A DNA stretch of 64,000 bases from BACL27 sp964203235 (GTDB taxonomy: Bacteria; Actinomycetota; Acidimicrobiia; Acidimicrobiales; Ilumatobacteraceae), in assembly GCA_964203235.1 (NCBI GenBank), contig CAXNLE010000001.1, forward strand, positions 992,001-1,056,000. Reading direction: 5' to 3'. The notes under the pieces are model-generated. The model worked only from the letters and a program-made list of their open reading frames with translations, did no database searches and had not been told where the DNA came from. Numbering within the stretch: position 1 is the stretch's first letter; each line of letters starts with the position of its first letter. The translations under genes and the position numbers were made by a program. Shown here piece after piece: positions 1 to 8,982 of this stretch.

Positions 1-2243
1 CAGTGAACCTGTACAAGGAGATTGAAAAAGAGTCAGGTCAGAACTGTGGCATTCACTTGCCTGGCGGTATCCAATTGGCTGATACCCCAGAGCGCCTTGA
101 CTGGCTCAAAATGGCGCAGGCTCGCGGTCGTTATTTGGGTATGAAGATGGAGATCATCTCTGTCAAAGAAGCAAAGGTTTTAAACCCGTTGCTCGAAGAA
201 AAATATTTCGTTGGCGCACTATTCGACGAAGATGAAGGCAGTGTCGACCCTTATGGTGTAACCCATGCATACGCGATCTGTGCGAAAAATCGTGGCGCTG
301 AGGTTTACACAAATACATGGGTCACTGGTCTCAGTCATCGCGCTGATGGCACATGGGATGTAATCACAGACAAAGATCACACGATTCACGCCGAGCATGT
401 TGTTAATGCTGGTGGTCTGTGGGCTCGCGAAGTTGGCAGAATGTGCGGCCTTGAATTGCCTGTCTTGGCGATGGAGCATCACTATCTGATGACCGAACCG
501 ATGGAAGAAGTAATCGAATTCAATCGCGTCAATGGCAAAGAACTGCCTCACATGATCGACTTCGCTGGCGAGATTTACGCTCGTCAAGAAGGTCAAAGCA
601 TTTTGCTTGGAACATACGAGCAAAATAATCGTCCGTGGTCAACTAAAGAAACACCATGGGATTTCGTGTTTCAATTATTGCCACATGACCTCGAGCGCAT
701 TGCACCAGAACTAGAACGCGGCTTCGCCCACTTCCCTGCTGTCGGTCGCGCTGGTATTAAAAAATTCGTCAACGGCCCGTTTACATTTTCACCAGACGGC
801 AACCCATTGGTGGGCCCAATCAAGGGCATGCCTGGCATGTGGTCAGCTTGTGCAGTTATGGCTGGTTTGTCTCAGGGTGGCGGCGTTGGTCTATCCCTTG
901 CCAATTGGATGGTTCATGGCGACCCTGGCGCAGACATCTGGGGTATGGATGTTGCGCGTTACGGCGACTTCGCAACTCTTGAGTTTACAAATGCAAAAGT
1001 TCGCGAGAATTATTCACGGCGCTTTCGCATTACCTTCCCTAACGAAGAACTAACTGCTGCACGACCATTACACACAACGCCAATTTATGATCGATTGCTC
1101 TCGCATAATGCAGTAATGGGTGCTGGCTTTGGCCTTGAACACCCACTTTGGTTTCAAGACAAAGGAAAAGAGCCAATCGAAGATGTAACTTTCTATCGCT
1201 CGAACGCATTCAATAACGTCGGCGAAGAATCACGCGCCGTTCGCGAACGTGTTGGCTTCTCAGAAGCCTCAAACTTTGCTAAGTACAAAGTCAGTGGTGC
1301 GGGTTCGTCAGCATGGTTGCAAGGTCTGTTCACAAACGCGCTGCCAAAAATTGGTCGCACGGCGTTGACAGCAATGCTCAACCCTGAAGGCAAGATCGTT
1401 GGTGAGTTTTCGGTATCACGAATTGGTGACGAAGAATTCTTTTTATTCGGATCACAAGCAGCTGAAGTACATCATCCGCGCTGGTTCTTGGCTCACCTGC
1501 CTAAAGACACACAGATTCGTTTTGAAACACTTGCCTTGTCAATGGTTGGTCTCACTGTGGCTGGTCCGCGATCGCGCGACGTTTTACAGAAACTAACTAG
1601 CACTTCGCTGGCTACGAAAGATTTCTCGTTTATGAGTTTTCGTCGAGTCAACATCGGCAATGCGCCAGTGTGGCTCTCACGAATGACGTATACGGGCGAT
1701 CTCGGCTACGAAATCTGGATTGCACCTGAATATCAGCGCTATTTATTCGATCTAATTTGGGATGCTGGTAAAGAATTCGACATGCGACTGTTCGGGTTCC
1801 GATCGTTGATCACCATGCGCCTCGAAAAGAATTTCGGCACTTGGTTCAGAGAATATCGTCCGATCTACACCCCGCTTGAAGCAGGCATGGAGCGTGCGAT
1901 GAAGTTCGATCATGAATTCATCGGTCGCGCTGCAGTTGAAGCCGAAATGAAAACTGGGCCAGCACGCAAACTTGTAATGTTCAAAGTTGACGTAGATAAG
2001 ACCCGCCCTGCCGACGTAATCGGTGATGAACCGGTGTTTCATGACGGCAAAGTTGTTGGTTGGATCACCAGCGGAGGCTACGCACACTATTCGGGAGTGT
2101 CTCTCGCCTTAGGTTATGTTCCTACAGAACTTGCGAAGGCTGGCACAACTGGTTTCGAGATTGAAATCATTGGCAACATGCGACCCGCAACACTGCAACT
2201 AGAGCCTGTGCTCGACCCTTCGGGTTCGCGCATGCGCGCTTAA
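1..2243 (+). CDS. DMGDH/sarcosine dehydrogenase-like FAD oxidoreductase with GcvT domain, 5' partial
   Basis: The reading frame enters from the left window edge, so the N-terminal FAD-binding Gly-rich motif and start codon are missing; the GTG at position 3 is internal. About 746 residues remain, compared with 811 and 822 for the two complete paralogues at 15.4-20.4 kb. The first ~330 residues are the DAO-type FAD/substrate domain (GHAxxG-like closing segment, PDGNPLVGP). From about residue 370 comes a GcvT/aminomethyltransferase-like domain, with YTGDLGYEIW matching the folate-enzyme signature. Such proteins oxidatively demethylate dimethylglycine or sarcosine in the cytoplasm and pass the one-carbon unit to tetrahydrofolate. 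The exact substrate cannot be read from sequence. The gene converges on the peptide transporter operon. Confidence 0.85.
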   Translation, partial: VNLYKEIEKESGQNCGIHLPGGIQLADTPERLDWLKMAQARGRYLGMKMEIISVKEAKVLNPLLEEKYFVGALFDEDEGSVDPYGVTHAYAICAKNRGAEVYTNTWVTGLSHRADGTWDVITDKDHTIHAEHVVNAGGLWAREVGRMCGLELPVLAMEHHYLMTEPMEEVIEFNRVNGKELPHMIDFAGEIYARQEGQSILLGTYEQNNRPWSTKETPWDFVFQLLPHDLERIAPELERGFAHFPAVGRAGIKKFVNGPFTFSPDGNPLVGPIKGMPGMWSACAVMAGLSQGGGVGLSLANWMVHGDPGADIWGMDVARYGDFATLEFTNAKVRENYSRRFRITFPNEELTAARPLHTTPIYDRLLSHNAVMGAGFGLEHPLWFQDKGKEPIEDVTFYRSNAFNNVGEESRAVRERVGFSEASNFAKYKVSGAGSSAWLQGLFTNALPKIGRTALTAMLNPEGKIVGEFSVSRIGDEEFFLFGSQAAEVHHPRWFLAHLPKDTQIRFETLALSMVGLTVAGPRSRDVLQKLTSTSLATKDFSFMSFRRVNIGNAPVWLSRMTYTGDLGYEIWIAPEYQRYLFDLIWDAGKEFDMRLFGFRSLITMRLEKNFGTWFREYRPIYTPLEAGMERAMKFDHEFIGRAAVEAEMKTGPARKLVMFKVDVDKTRPADVIGDEPVFHDGKVVGWITSGGYAHYSGVSLALGYVPTELAKAGTTGFEIEIIGNMRPATLQLEPVLDPSGSRMRA

Positions 2244-2288
2244 TCGCAATACATTAACAAGCTTGTCGCGACGCGTCGCGCAAAGCGT

Positions 2289-4322
2289 TTAACTTTGTAG
2301 TTGCTTTAGCTTCGCCACTGGAATGTGGCAACGCATGAAGTGACCGGGCTCAACCTCAGTCAAGTTCGGCTCTTCAGTTTCACAAAGCGTTTCAAAGCCA
2401 GAACCGGCTTTGCGCGGGCATCGTGGGTTCAACACACAACCACTTGGCGGATTACTTGGACTCGGCACCACACCAGTTAACGGTATGCGCTTGCGAATCG
2501 AACCGTCAATATTTGGCACCGAGGATAGAAGCGCTTCTGTATACGGATGGAACGGCCCGTTAAACACGCGCTGCGAAGTACCAAACTCAACCACACGACC
2601 CAAATACAAAACAGCAATTCGATCAGAGATATAACGAACAACGCCAAGGTCGTGAGATATAAAAATAAAACTCGTATTATCTTTTTTCTGCAAATCAACT
2701 AACAGATTCAAAATCGCCGCTTGAACCGAAACATCAAGTGCCGAAGTTGGTTCATCACAAACGACAATTTGTGGCGCACCTGCAAACGCGCGAGCAATTG
2801 CCACACGTTGCTTCAATCCACCAGATAGTTGAGCTGGACGCACACTATGCAATGACTCATCAACACGCATGCCGGTTAGAAGTTCGTGTGCACGAACTAC
2901 AGAATCATCGGCGCTGAATCCACGCAGACGTTCAACAGCTCGACTGATAATGCGAGTCACACTATGGCGACGGTTTAGCGCTTGATCAGGGTTCTGAAAA
3001 ACGATTTGCATTGATCCAACATCGCTGACGTCGCGGCGATTAAGTGTCTGTGCTAATCCCTTACCGTCAAGAGTTACAACACCACCTTCTTCAGGTGATA
3101 CGAGACCAAGCAGAAGTTTAGCGATCGTCGTCTTACCTGAGCCCGACTCACCCACCAAACCAAGAGTCTCGCCAAAACCTAAGTTAAACGACACATCATT
3201 AATCACACGAACTTTATGACCATCTTGCGTAAATATTTTCGATAAATGACTGATGCTCAGCAATGTTTCATCGTTGTGCACAGAATGAACATCAGCCTGC
3301 GACGCATATTCAATCTTTTCAATTGATCGTGGCATTGAACTTGCTTTGTCACTGTGAAAACATCGCGCAATATGCGCGCCATTAATCTCGACCATCTGCG
3401 GCAACACAGTTTGACACTTGTCGTCAGCAAGAGAACATCGCGACGCAAACACGCAGCCCTCATACTTTGTGCCAAGGGCCGGTGGCGTACCAGGGATCGT
3501 GTCGAGACGATCAGTACTCTTATGTAAACCACCACGAGGGATACAGCGCAACAAACCAACTGTGTAAGGGTGGCTCGGATTTTTAAATATTTCGGCGGTT
3601 GCACCCTGTTCGACTAGAGCACCCGCATAAAGAACGCCCACTCGGTCACACATGTTGCGAATCACTCCGAGGTTGTGGCTAATGAACAAAACCGCAGTGC
3701 CCGTATCGCGACGCAACTCACGCACCAAGTCAAGAACTTCTGCTTCAACGGTTGCATCAAGACCAGTCGTAGGCTCGTCCATTACCAAGAGTCGCGGATT
3801 AGACGCCAAGGCCATTGCAATAACCACCCGTTGCGCCATGCCACCCGACAACTGGTGCGCGTAACGTCGCATAACTCGCTCAGGGTCGGCTATTTGTACT
3901 TTTACTAAAGACTCCTGCGCAAATTGCATTGCATCAGATTTAGATACACCGTTCAATTCAAAAACTTCTGCTATCTGCTTTCCGATTCGAATTGTCGGGT
4001 TAAGCGCTGTCGCTGGGTTCTGATAAACCATCGAAATCGCAGAGCGACGAAGTTGAGCAACATCAGTTTCAGCGATGTCAACGATGTCTTTACCTTCAAA
4101 AATAATTGAGCCACCTGTAATTTTGCCGTTGCGTGGCAAATAGCGCATCGCAGCAAATGCGGCGGTTGACTTGCCACAACCAGACTCACCAACGAGCCCG
4201 TAAGCCTCGCCTGGCGCTATCGAAAGCGAAACATCACGCAAAACCTGACGGTCTATACCGCGAACCGTGTAGGCCACCTCTAAATTGCGAAGCTCAAGTG
4301 TTGGAGTTGGGGTTGCGCTCAT
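2289..4322 (-). CDS. Fused dipeptide/oligopeptide ABC transporter ATPase (DppD-DppF type)
   Basis: A single 677-residue protein carries two complete ABC ATPase domains in tandem and energises the inner-membrane permeases encoded upstream. Domain 1 has Walker A GESGCGKST (residues 45-53), signature LSGGMAQR (158-165) and DEPTTGLD. Domain 2 has Walker A GESGSGKTT (about 391-399), LSGGLKQR and DEPTSALD. Each half ends in the Cys-containing oligopeptide-transporter extension (GCVFASRC, about 290-296, and GCVLNPRC near the C terminus). Its ATG overlaps the permease stop codon (ATGA), so it is translationally coupled as the last gene of the operon. Fused DppDF ATPases are common in actinobacteria and rhizobia. 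The substrate could be peptides or another small organic solute. Confidence 0.93.
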   Translation of the reverse strand: MSATPTPTLELRNLEVAYTVRGIDRQVLRDVSLSIAPGEAYGLVGESGCGKSTAAFAAMRYLPRNGKITGGSIIFEGKDIVDIAETDVAQLRRSAISMVYQNPATALNPTIRIGKQIAEVFELNGVSKSDAMQFAQESLVKVQIADPERVMRRYAHQLSGGMAQRVVIAMALASNPRLLVMDEPTTGLDATVEAEVLDLVRELRRDTGTAVLFISHNLGVIRNMCDRVGVLYAGALVEQGATAEIFKNPSHPYTVGLLRCIPRGGLHKSTDRLDTIPGTPPALGTKYEGCVFASRCSLADDKCQTVLPQMVEINGAHIARCFHSDKASSMPRSIEKIEYASQADVHSVHNDETLLSISHLSKIFTQDGHKVRVINDVSFNLGFGETLGLVGESGSGKTTIAKLLLGLVSPEEGGVVTLDGKGLAQTLNRRDVSDVGSMQIVFQNPDQALNRRHSVTRIISRAVERLRGFSADDSVVRAHELLTGMRVDESLHSVRPAQLSGGLKQRVAIARAFAGAPQIVVCDEPTSALDVSVQAAILNLLVDLQKKDNTSFIFISHDLGVVRYISDRIAVLYLGRVVEFGTSQRVFNGPFHPYTEALLSSVPNIDGSIRKRIPLTGVVPSPSNPPSGCVLNPRCPRKAGSGFETLCETEEPNLTEVEPGHFMRCHIPVAKLKQLQS

Positions 4323-5182
4323 AGTTCAAAAACCTCAAGAAGAGCATCTGAAATCAAATTGATACTCACCGCAACCGACGCAATCGCAACTGCAGGAAAC
4401 AATGTCGGCCACCAGATATTCGTGAAAATCTTGTCCCACGTATCGGCTACTTGTGTGCCCCAGTCAGGTGAACCCGCTTCAAGACCTACACCCAAAAACG
4501 AAAGAGTCGCCACAGCGAAGATCGCGTAACCGAGACGAACTGTAAATTCAACGATTAAAGTCGGTAAAACATTCGGAAGAATTTCTCTGAAAAGAATATG
4601 CGCTGTCTTTTCGGTCCGAAGTTTTGCGGCTGCTACATACTCAAGTTCTGACTCGCCAAGAACTGCCGCCCTAACAGTGCGCGCGACATTTGGAGTGAAA
4701 ATAAAACCAATAATCAAAACGGTTATAACCGTCGATGATCGACCAATTGCAGCAACTGCCAACAACGCAATGATGATTACTGGAATCGCCGAGATTGCTT
4801 CAAGAATTCTCATCAAGACCATGTCAAATTTGCCTTTTAGATATCCAGCGATCAGCCCCAGAGAAGCACCAACGAACGCGCCCAGAGCCGTAGCAATAAA
4901 TGAAATGACCATGATGATTCTCGCACCGATGATTACTCGTGAATATACGTCACGACCAGTGCTATCGGTACCAAACCAATATTTAAGCGAAGGCGGAGTA
5001 TTTATTGATTCAAAATCCATAGTGTCTTGGTCAAACCGAACCATAAATTTTGAAAATATTGAACAGAATATCCAAAAACCCAAAATTGATGCTCCAACCA
5101 CGAAGGCCTTGTTCTTTTTTAAGACGGCAAGGCGCTCTGCCAATACCAACTTTTTTGCTTCGCTATTAGTTGTATCTTTCAC
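4319..5182 (-). CDS. Peptide/nickel-type ABC transporter permease (DppC family)
   Basis: This 287-residue inner-membrane permease has a cytoplasmic N terminus, a first TM segment (about residues 27-48) and a BPD_transp_1 core with a cluster of hydrophobic helices. The family-typical linker YWFGTDSTGRDVYSR (about 68-82) follows the first helix, and the EAA-like loop ELEYVAAAKL contacts the ATPase. It starts with GTG at 5180-5182, overlapping the TGA of the upstream permease (GTGA), and ends overlapping the ATPase start. It forms a heterodimeric channel with the 5179-6135 product. Confidence 0.92.
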   Translation of the reverse strand: MKDTTNSEAKKLVLAERLAVLKKNKAFVVGASILGFWIFCSIFSKFMVRFDQDTMDFESINTPPSLKYWFGTDSTGRDVYSRVIIGARIIMVISFIATALGAFVGASLGLIAGYLKGKFDMVLMRILEAISAIPVIIIALLAVAAIGRSSTVITVLIIGFIFTPNVARTVRAAVLGESELEYVAAAKLRTEKTAHILFREILPNVLPTLIVEFTVRLGYAIFAVATLSFLGVGLEAGSPDWGTQVADTWDKIFTNIWWPTLFPAVAIASVAVSINLISDALLEVFEL

Positions 5183-6135
5183 TCAGTAACTCTCTGTCTA
5201 ATACGTGGATTAAGAACTGCAAATAACACATCGGCGATCAACTGGAAACAGATAATCACCAAACCGACTAAAAATACAGCAGTTTGAAGTAACGAAAAGT
5301 CTCTGGCGACCACAGCATCCATCAAAATATTTCCGAAACCTGGGTAATTAAAAACTCTCTCAATGGCAATTAGCCCACCGGCCAAATATGGCACCTGAGT
5401 TGCAATCACTGCAATTGTTGGAAGCAACGCATTGCGCAATACGTGGCGGAAAACAGCTGTCTTTCGTGACAGACCTTTAAGAACCGCTGTTCGCATGTAA
5501 TCAGAATCGAGCGCTTCGATTACACCTGCTCGGGTGATTCTAGAAATATAACCAAAGAGCACAAACAACAGTGCAATCGAAGGCAACAACAAGTGATAGA
5601 TGCTGTTGATGATGTTTGGATTTTCATCATCAGGGAATGCCGAAACCGGAAACACTCGTATTGCCACACCGAAAACAAGAATCAAAACTACTGACCACAC
5701 AAACTCGGGGATAACTGCAGCAGACAATCCACCCACTGTCAGAACTCGGTCAACACGTTTGCCACGATTCATCGCCGCGATGACTCCACCCAAAATGCTG
5801 ATCGGTGCTATCAAAATCAAGGCAACTATTGCCAACTGTGCCGACTTGCTCGCTGCTGGCCCCAATATCTCAGAAACTGGTTGCTCATATTGAAATGACA
5901 TGCCGAGGTCTCCGGTCATGACACCACCGATCCAAACACCATATTGCACGACCAACGGCTTATCTAAACCTTTTTCTTTATTCCAAATCTCATAGGCCTC
6001 AGGGGATGCATCTCTTCCAAGAGTCTGCTTTGCGAGATCGCCCGGCATGATCGACATCATTATGAAAACAATCATTGAAACTATGAAGAGAGTCACGAGC
6101 GATAACCCGATGCGCTTGGCAATAAATCTCAGCAT
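5179..6135 (-). CDS. Peptide/nickel-type ABC transporter permease (DppB family)
   Basis: The 318-residue integral membrane protein has the DppB hallmarks: an N-terminal helix MLRFIAKRIGLSLVTLF, a periplasmic-side segment LAKQTLGRDASPEAYE, then five hydrophobic segments with the EAA loop DSDYMRTAVLKGLSRK (about 224-239). It is the first permease gene after the binding-protein gene and is separated from it by a terminator-like hairpin at 6199-6222. It overlaps dppC by 4 bp. Family assignment is firm; the substrate is unknown. Confidence 0.92.
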   Translation of the reverse strand: MLRFIAKRIGLSLVTLFIVSMIVFIMMSIMPGDLAKQTLGRDASPEAYEIWNKEKGLDKPLVVQYGVWIGGVMTGDLGMSFQYEQPVSEILGPAASKSAQLAIVALILIAPISILGGVIAAMNRGKRVDRVLTVGGLSAAVIPEFVWSVVLILVFGVAIRVFPVSAFPDDENPNIINSIYHLLLPSIALLFVLFGYISRITRAGVIEALDSDYMRTAVLKGLSRKTAVFRHVLRNALLPTIAVIATQVPYLAGGLIAIERVFNYPGFGNILMDAVVARDFSLLQTAVFLVGLVIICFQLIADVLFAVLNPRIRQRVTE

Positions 6136-6198
6136 AGAAATTCTAAGTTTAGCAATTTCAATTGAATATCCTTAAATGGTTGAACAAATAAAAAAAGA

Positions 6199-6222
6199 GC
6201 CGACCTAGTTTCCTAGGTCGGC
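6199..6222 (-). terminator. Intrinsic terminator/attenuator between binding protein and permeases
   Basis: A perfect 10-bp stem (GCCGACCTAG / CTAGGTCGGC) closes a 4-nt loop. Read on the reverse strand it is followed by a run of U (complement of the A tract at 6190-6196). Its position just after the binding-protein gene fits partial termination that yields more binding protein than membrane components. An A/T-rich tract on the other side could make it bidirectional. Confidence 0.85.
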
Positions 6223-6257
6223 CCCAATTTTACTTTTTCTTAATTATGAACTCGCTA

Positions 6258-7880
6258 TTAAGCGTTCTTACCTGTTGACCAAATTGCGCCCTGTTGGTTG
6301 TACTCAACACCCACAACTTTTTTCGAAGTTACAGAAACGCGAGTTTCGTTGTAAGCGACGATAATTGGTGTGTGTACAAGTGAAGCCTTTTGAATTGAAG
6401 AGCTTGCAGCTTGCTTAGCCTTTGTTGAAAGAGCTGATTGCCACGCGGTAATCGCAGCATCAAGTTCTGGTGCATCAAGGTAAGCAGGGTTCCAGTCACC
6501 TGACGAGAACCACTCACGTGCAAGGTACTCGTCTGGAACTGGACGACCAGCCCATTCAGCAATACCGAACTCGCTTGCGAGCCACTCACCCTTGTTCGCA
6601 ACTTTTGATCCCTTTACCGATGGGTAAACGGAATACTTGTACCAACGTGCTCCACCACCGTCTGAACCGTCGAGATCAACTGTGCAGTCGATTCCGATTT
6701 CTTTGAGTGATGACTTGACGAATTGTGTGAACTTGTCAATGTCGTCACGCTTCCAGCTCTGAAGAGTAACTTTGAAACCGTTCGGAACACCAGCAGCAGC
6801 CATCAACGCTTTTGCGGCGGCGATGTTTTTCTTACGTACAGGAACTGTTTTGTCTGCAGTTGGGAACGAATCCATTACTGAGTCGTTAGCAACTGTGCCG
6901 TATCCAGCCATTACGTTTTTGACGTATCCTTGGCGGTCAAGCGACAATGCAATTGCCTCACGAACGCGCTTGTCAGTCAATTGACCGATATCGCATCGCA
7001 TGTGCATGTGCAAACCACCACAAGTTGCTACCTGTGTCTTGTAGTACTTATTCGTTGGAATTGCATCTGCCTCGACTCCAGTAAGGAAGTGAATCGAATC
7101 AAGCTTGCCTGTCTTCAATGCTGGGATTGCGGCACTGTTAGACACGTACTGGATTTGCTCCATCTTTTCAAACTGTGGGATTAGATCTTTCTTGAAGTAG
7201 TTCGGGTTCTTCTTGAACACGGTCTTTTCATTGATCTTGTGCGTCACCATGATCCATGGGCCTGCACTGTTCATGGTCTTAGTCCATGACTCGTCTCCCT
7301 TTTCACCCTTCTTAAGCATGCAAAGGCCGTAGTTGGCGCTTGACACTGCATAAGGGAAGTTGGCGTTTGCCTTCTTCAAGTCAAAACGAATCGTGGTTGC
7401 ATCAACTTTCACGATGCCTGCTGATGTGCAGTCACCAAGTCGACCAGCTGATTGCGATTTGTTCGCTGGGTCAAGATGTGATTGCAATGTGTAAATAACA
7501 TCTTCAGCCTTAAGAGCAGAACCGTCATGGAACTTTACGTCTTCACGAATTGTGAAAGTCCAAGTCTTACCGCCATCGGTGCCCTTCCATTTTGTAGCAA
7601 CACTTGGTACAAGTTGACCAGATGGTGCAACATCAATTAACCATGCTCCGACAGCGTTGAGAATCTGCAAAGATCCACCCTTGCTCATCCATGGTGCTGC
7701 AGGACCTTCTTGTGCTTGGGATGCCCACTTAAGAGTTGTTCCTGCTGCGCTAACACCAGAAGCACCGAACATCTGAGCAAATGGAATTGCTACACCTGTC
7801 GCTGCTGCTGCTTGAATAAAATGACGTCGCGACAAACCGTTTGTCGAAACTTCACTTGAAGTTTGCTCAATTGTTGACAT
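6258..7880 (-). CDS. Extracellular solute-binding protein, family 5 (peptide ABC importer)
   Basis: A 540-residue SBP_bac_5 protein delivers ligand to the DppBC permeases. The N terminus carries a twin-arginine export signal (LSRRHFIQAAAATG, about residues 16-29) followed by a hydrophobic stretch and ASGVSA, so export by Tat is likely. The body has family-typical text: TWTFTIREDVKFHDGSALKAEDV (near 130-152 in pieces), LDRQGYVKNVM and the C-terminal VVGVEYN. A strong ribosome site AAGGGG lies 6 nt before ATG. It is the first gene of the transport operon and is followed by the hairpin at 6199-6222. Ligand identity is unknown; proximity to a DMGDH-like gene does not prove a methylated-amine ligand. 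Confidence 0.93.
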   Translation of the reverse strand: MSTIEQTSSEVSTNGLSRRHFIQAAAATGVAIPFAQMFGASGVSAAGTTLKWASQAQEGPAAPWMSKGGSLQILNAVGAWLIDVAPSGQLVPSVATKWKGTDGGKTWTFTIREDVKFHDGSALKAEDVIYTLQSHLDPANKSQSAGRLGDCTSAGIVKVDATTIRFDLKKANANFPYAVSSANYGLCMLKKGEKGDESWTKTMNSAGPWIMVTHKINEKTVFKKNPNYFKKDLIPQFEKMEQIQYVSNSAAIPALKTGKLDSIHFLTGVEADAIPTNKYYKTQVATCGGLHMHMRCDIGQLTDKRVREAIALSLDRQGYVKNVMAGYGTVANDSVMDSFPTADKTVPVRKKNIAAAKALMAAAGVPNGFKVTLQSWKRDDIDKFTQFVKSSLKEIGIDCTVDLDGSDGGGARWYKYSVYPSVKGSKVANKGEWLASEFGIAEWAGRPVPDEYLAREWFSSGDWNPAYLDAPELDAAITAWQSALSTKAKQAASSSIQKASLVHTPIIVAYNETRVSVTSKKVVGVEYNQQGAIWSTGKNA

Positions 7881-7954
7881 TTAGTCCCCTTGTTAATTTG
7901 GATTATGAATTTGGCGTAATTAATCAATTTCTCGACCCACCACGCCGACGCGTA

Positions 7955-7984
7955 ATTATATGCCGTTTGGCACAGGCTTAGCAA
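7955..7984 (-). promoter_or_regulatory. Candidate sigma70-type promoter of the peptide transporter operon
   Basis: Read on the reverse strand there is TTGCTA (7979-7984), an 18-nt spacer, and a perfect TATAAT (7955-7960). This would start transcription near 7948, about 68 nt before the ATG. Two palindromes are embedded: AGGCTTAGCAAGCCT (7974-7988) covers the -35 box, and TGCCGTTTGGCA (7961-7972) fills the spacer. Both are possible operators. No experimental support. Confidence 0.5.
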
Positions 7985-8058
7985 GCCTTAATCCGCTATT
8001 TCACAGTTTTTACACTAAAGCACTAGGGCTTGTTAGCACGAGCGCTAAGAGGTTTTAC

Positions 8059-8973
8059 TTAGGCGGTTACTCGGTCACCGGCTAACTTGCTGGCAACCTT
8101 GCCGATTCTGTCTATGCGCTTCAATAATGCCTCACGCGCAGTTTCAGCCTCGCTATTGAGACCAGTCAGATCTGCGAGCTTCCAGTGACGCAACACAACT
8201 GGCACCAATATCTGATCATGGTGAATCGCAAGATCGTAAATGCCGACTCGAGCAATTTCTCGCGACAGACGATCAAAATCAGTGATCCCGGTGCCAGGCA
8301 TCGCAAATGTGCGAACCGCACGCTCGATGCCGATAACCATGTTTGAAGGATCTACGGTGATCGCTGCAGTCGCTAGATCACGGTAAAACAAATAGTGCAA
8401 GTTCTCATCGTTGCCAACACGCGACATTATCGCCTGACCAACTTCGTCGGCCATTGCCTTGCCAGTGTTGCGGTGTGCGATGCGAGTTGCGAGTTCTTGC
8501 ATACTCAAATATGCAAGTGCTTCATAAAGATCTAACGGTGCAGGCACTTGTCCGCTACGCACCTGTTGCATTCGTGCACGCTCTAACGCAACTGGGTCTA
8601 ACGCCCGAGTGACTGTCAAGTAATCTCGAATCACAATTGAATGACGGCCCTCTTCGGCTGTCCAGTTGCGACCCCACTCACCGTAAGCACCGTCGTTTCC
8701 AAATAGCTGATCAATGTCACGAAAGTAATAAGGCAAATTATCTTCAGTCAGTAAATTTACATAAAGTGACGCGCGAATTGCATCTGACATTTCGTTGCTG
8801 ACTGCACCGAAATCTGTATCGCTATCTTTCCATTGTTCACCCGCTACAAAATCTTTACCGCGACTGTACGGAACCATCTCATGCGGAAACCATTCTTTTG
8901 CAACACCGAGATGACGATTTAATAAATCGGCAGCAACTGGTTCGATTTCTCGCAAGAGTCCGCGTTCATCCAT
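8059..8973 (-). CDS. Acyl-[acyl-carrier-protein] desaturase (DesA-like, ferritin-like di-iron)
   Basis: The 304-residue soluble di-iron enzyme would introduce a cis double bond into acyl-ACP chains using O2 and reduced ferredoxin. Iron-ligand motifs are visible: TEDN (E77), EEGRH (107-111), MQE (E160) and DENLH (189-193), the standard two Glu plus two ExxH pattern. Its length and N terminus match the mycobacterial DesA1/DesA2 group. It starts 9 nt after the rmlD stop, so it is probably the last gene of the rhamnose operon, which suggests co-expression of envelope sugar and lipid functions. Confidence 0.9.
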   Translation of the reverse strand: MDERGLLREIEPVAADLLNRHLGVAKEWFPHEMVPYSRGKDFVAGEQWKDSDTDFGAVSNEMSDAIRASLYVNLLTEDNLPYYFRDIDQLFGNDGAYGEWGRNWTAEEGRHSIVIRDYLTVTRALDPVALERARMQQVRSGQVPAPLDLYEALAYLSMQELATRIAHRNTGKAMADEVGQAIMSRVGNDENLHYLFYRDLATAAITVDPSNMVIGIERAVRTFAMPGTGITDFDRLSREIARVGIYDLAIHHDQILVPVVLRHWKLADLTGLNSEAETAREALLKRIDRIGKVASKLAGDRVTA

Positions 8974-8982
8974 GTGTAAACC

